DNA from: Mnemiopsis leidyi | Lineage: Eukaryota > Ctenophora > Tentaculata > Lobata > Bolinopsidae | DNA length: 28,410 nucleotides | Assembly (NCBI GenBank): GCA_000226015.1 | Contig: JH153473.1 | Location: 43,253 to 71,662, forward strand | Direction of reading: 5' to 3' | Shown: piece by piece, positions 9,670 to 28,410 of the stretch | Layout: each line of letters opens with the position of its first letter | Numbering within the stretch: position 1 is the first letter of the stretch | Position numbers and translations under genes: made by a program | The notes under the pieces: generated by a model | What the model was told of the DNA's origin: nothing | Seen by the model: the letters and a program-made list of their open reading frames with translations, nothing else | The model's database searches: none

Positions 9670-9922
9670 CACGTGATCAGAAACACGTGACTCATAACGC
9701 AGCAGCACGTGCAGATTTCACGCAGCAGCTCTTTATCGGACTATCACGTGATCATCTTATCACTGGCCGACACCGACTATTTTCTTCATAAACGAACTCT
9801 AAAACAAATAAAATAAATTAAAATTCAGTTCAGAGTTACAAAAGGTTTTAATTGAGTGAACCGTGGAAGTCGCGGACACGTATTTTGCACGTGGGCGTGA
9901 ACAAAAATCACGTAAACACGTG
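9670..9922. promoter_or_regulatory. Cluster of six CACGTG E-boxes
   Basis: CACGTG at 9670, 9684, 9706, 9745, 9888 and 9917, just past the ferlin stop codon. The first four are separated by 14-39 bp. bHLH-zip binding is inferred from the motif only. Confidence 0.4.
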
Positions 9923-9989
9923 GAAATGAGGCGCAGAGCATGCATTCCACAGTCCTGAATAGCATGCTTTTTATGAGTCTCTAGTCTCT

Positions 9990-28218
<18,229 letters not shown>

Positions 28219-28235
<17 letters not shown>

Positions 28236-28372
28236 CTGGGGGGGGGTCAGCAATTAGTTGTCATTTAGTTTGGTAAGTAAGTTGTAACTTAGTTTAGTTA
28301 ATTAGCTGTATGTTTACTCTGACCTGGGGGGGGGGGGGGTCAGCAATAAGTTGTCATTTAGTTTGGTAAGTT
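28219..28372. repeat. 88-bp duplication covering the C2B-exon 3' splice site
   Basis: tgtatgtttactctgacc, a G run and gtcagcaat(t/a)agttgtc occur at 28219 and again at 28307. Exon start, acceptor and pyrimidine tract are all copied; the G run is longer in the outer copy. Confidence 0.92.
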
Positions 28373-28410
28373 AGTTGTTACTTGGTTTAGTTAATAACTT
28401 GTAACTTAGT

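Larger units (their letters stand above)
8551..9989. other. AT-rich intergenic region downstream of the ferlin gene
   Basis: No convincing gene on either strand. On the minus strand it should contain the ferlin 3' UTR; TTTATT on the plus strand at 9317-9322 gives a minus-strand AATAAA. A dense CACGTG cluster lies at 9670-9922. Confidence 0.5.

Noticed and set aside
9606..9791. 61-codon plus-strand frame rich in Ala/Ser/His
   Set aside because: It lies in the ferlin 3' flank, is driven by the CACGTG/GCAGCA cluster and has no gene-like context.

Overview
The window is a piece of an animal nuclear genome. Every convincing coding segment is broken by GT-AG introns, and the dominant gene is a ferlin, a large multi-C2 membrane protein. 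Introns run from under 100 bp to about 2.6 kb, genes are packed closely and one gene lies inside an intron of another. This fits a compact invertebrate genome rather than a vertebrate one. A ctenophore-like genome would fit, but the sequence alone does not fix the phylum. A 10-base run of N marks an assembly gap.

Layout. Positions 1-270 hold what may be the last exon of a plus-strand gene that starts left of the window. About 2.1-6.54 kb holds a plus-strand gene for a protein with one canonical EF-hand; its last six exons are well supported and its 5' exons are tentative. The last intron of that gene is a large TTTCAC/TATATCAC low-complexity array containing a long near-perfect inverted repeat. 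About 7.37-8.55 kb is a GC-rich cluster of direct and inverted repeat copies that looks like foldback-type mobile DNA. 8.6-9.95 kb is AT-rich with no convincing gene and ends in a dense cluster of CACGTG palindromes.

9990-28235 (minus strand) is most of a type-I (dysferlin/myoferlin-class) ferlin gene. I resolved 29 coding exons by splice sites, reading phase and the family pattern, about 1,837 codons. They run C2B, C2C with FerI, FerA, FerB, nested DysF domains, C2D, C2E, C2F, C2G, transmembrane helix and a short tail. The start codon and C2A lie beyond the right edge. One exon (C2D, 18447-18690) reads through only if one base of a C run is discounted. Two alternative 36-nt last exons are visible.

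Inside the 2.6-kb ferlin intron at 14923-17567, on the opposite strand, is a small gene for a cysteine-rich single-pass membrane protein resembling the Shisa/WBP1 (STMC6) architecture. CCAAT-box and E-box clusters that could be its promoter lie upstream.

Most remaining unexplained structure is tandem repeats in introns. Several abut or include exon edges and so duplicate, or partly delete, splice sites. There is also a striking excess of CACGTG and CRE (TGACGTCA) palindromes. No tRNA, rRNA or CRISPR array was recognised.
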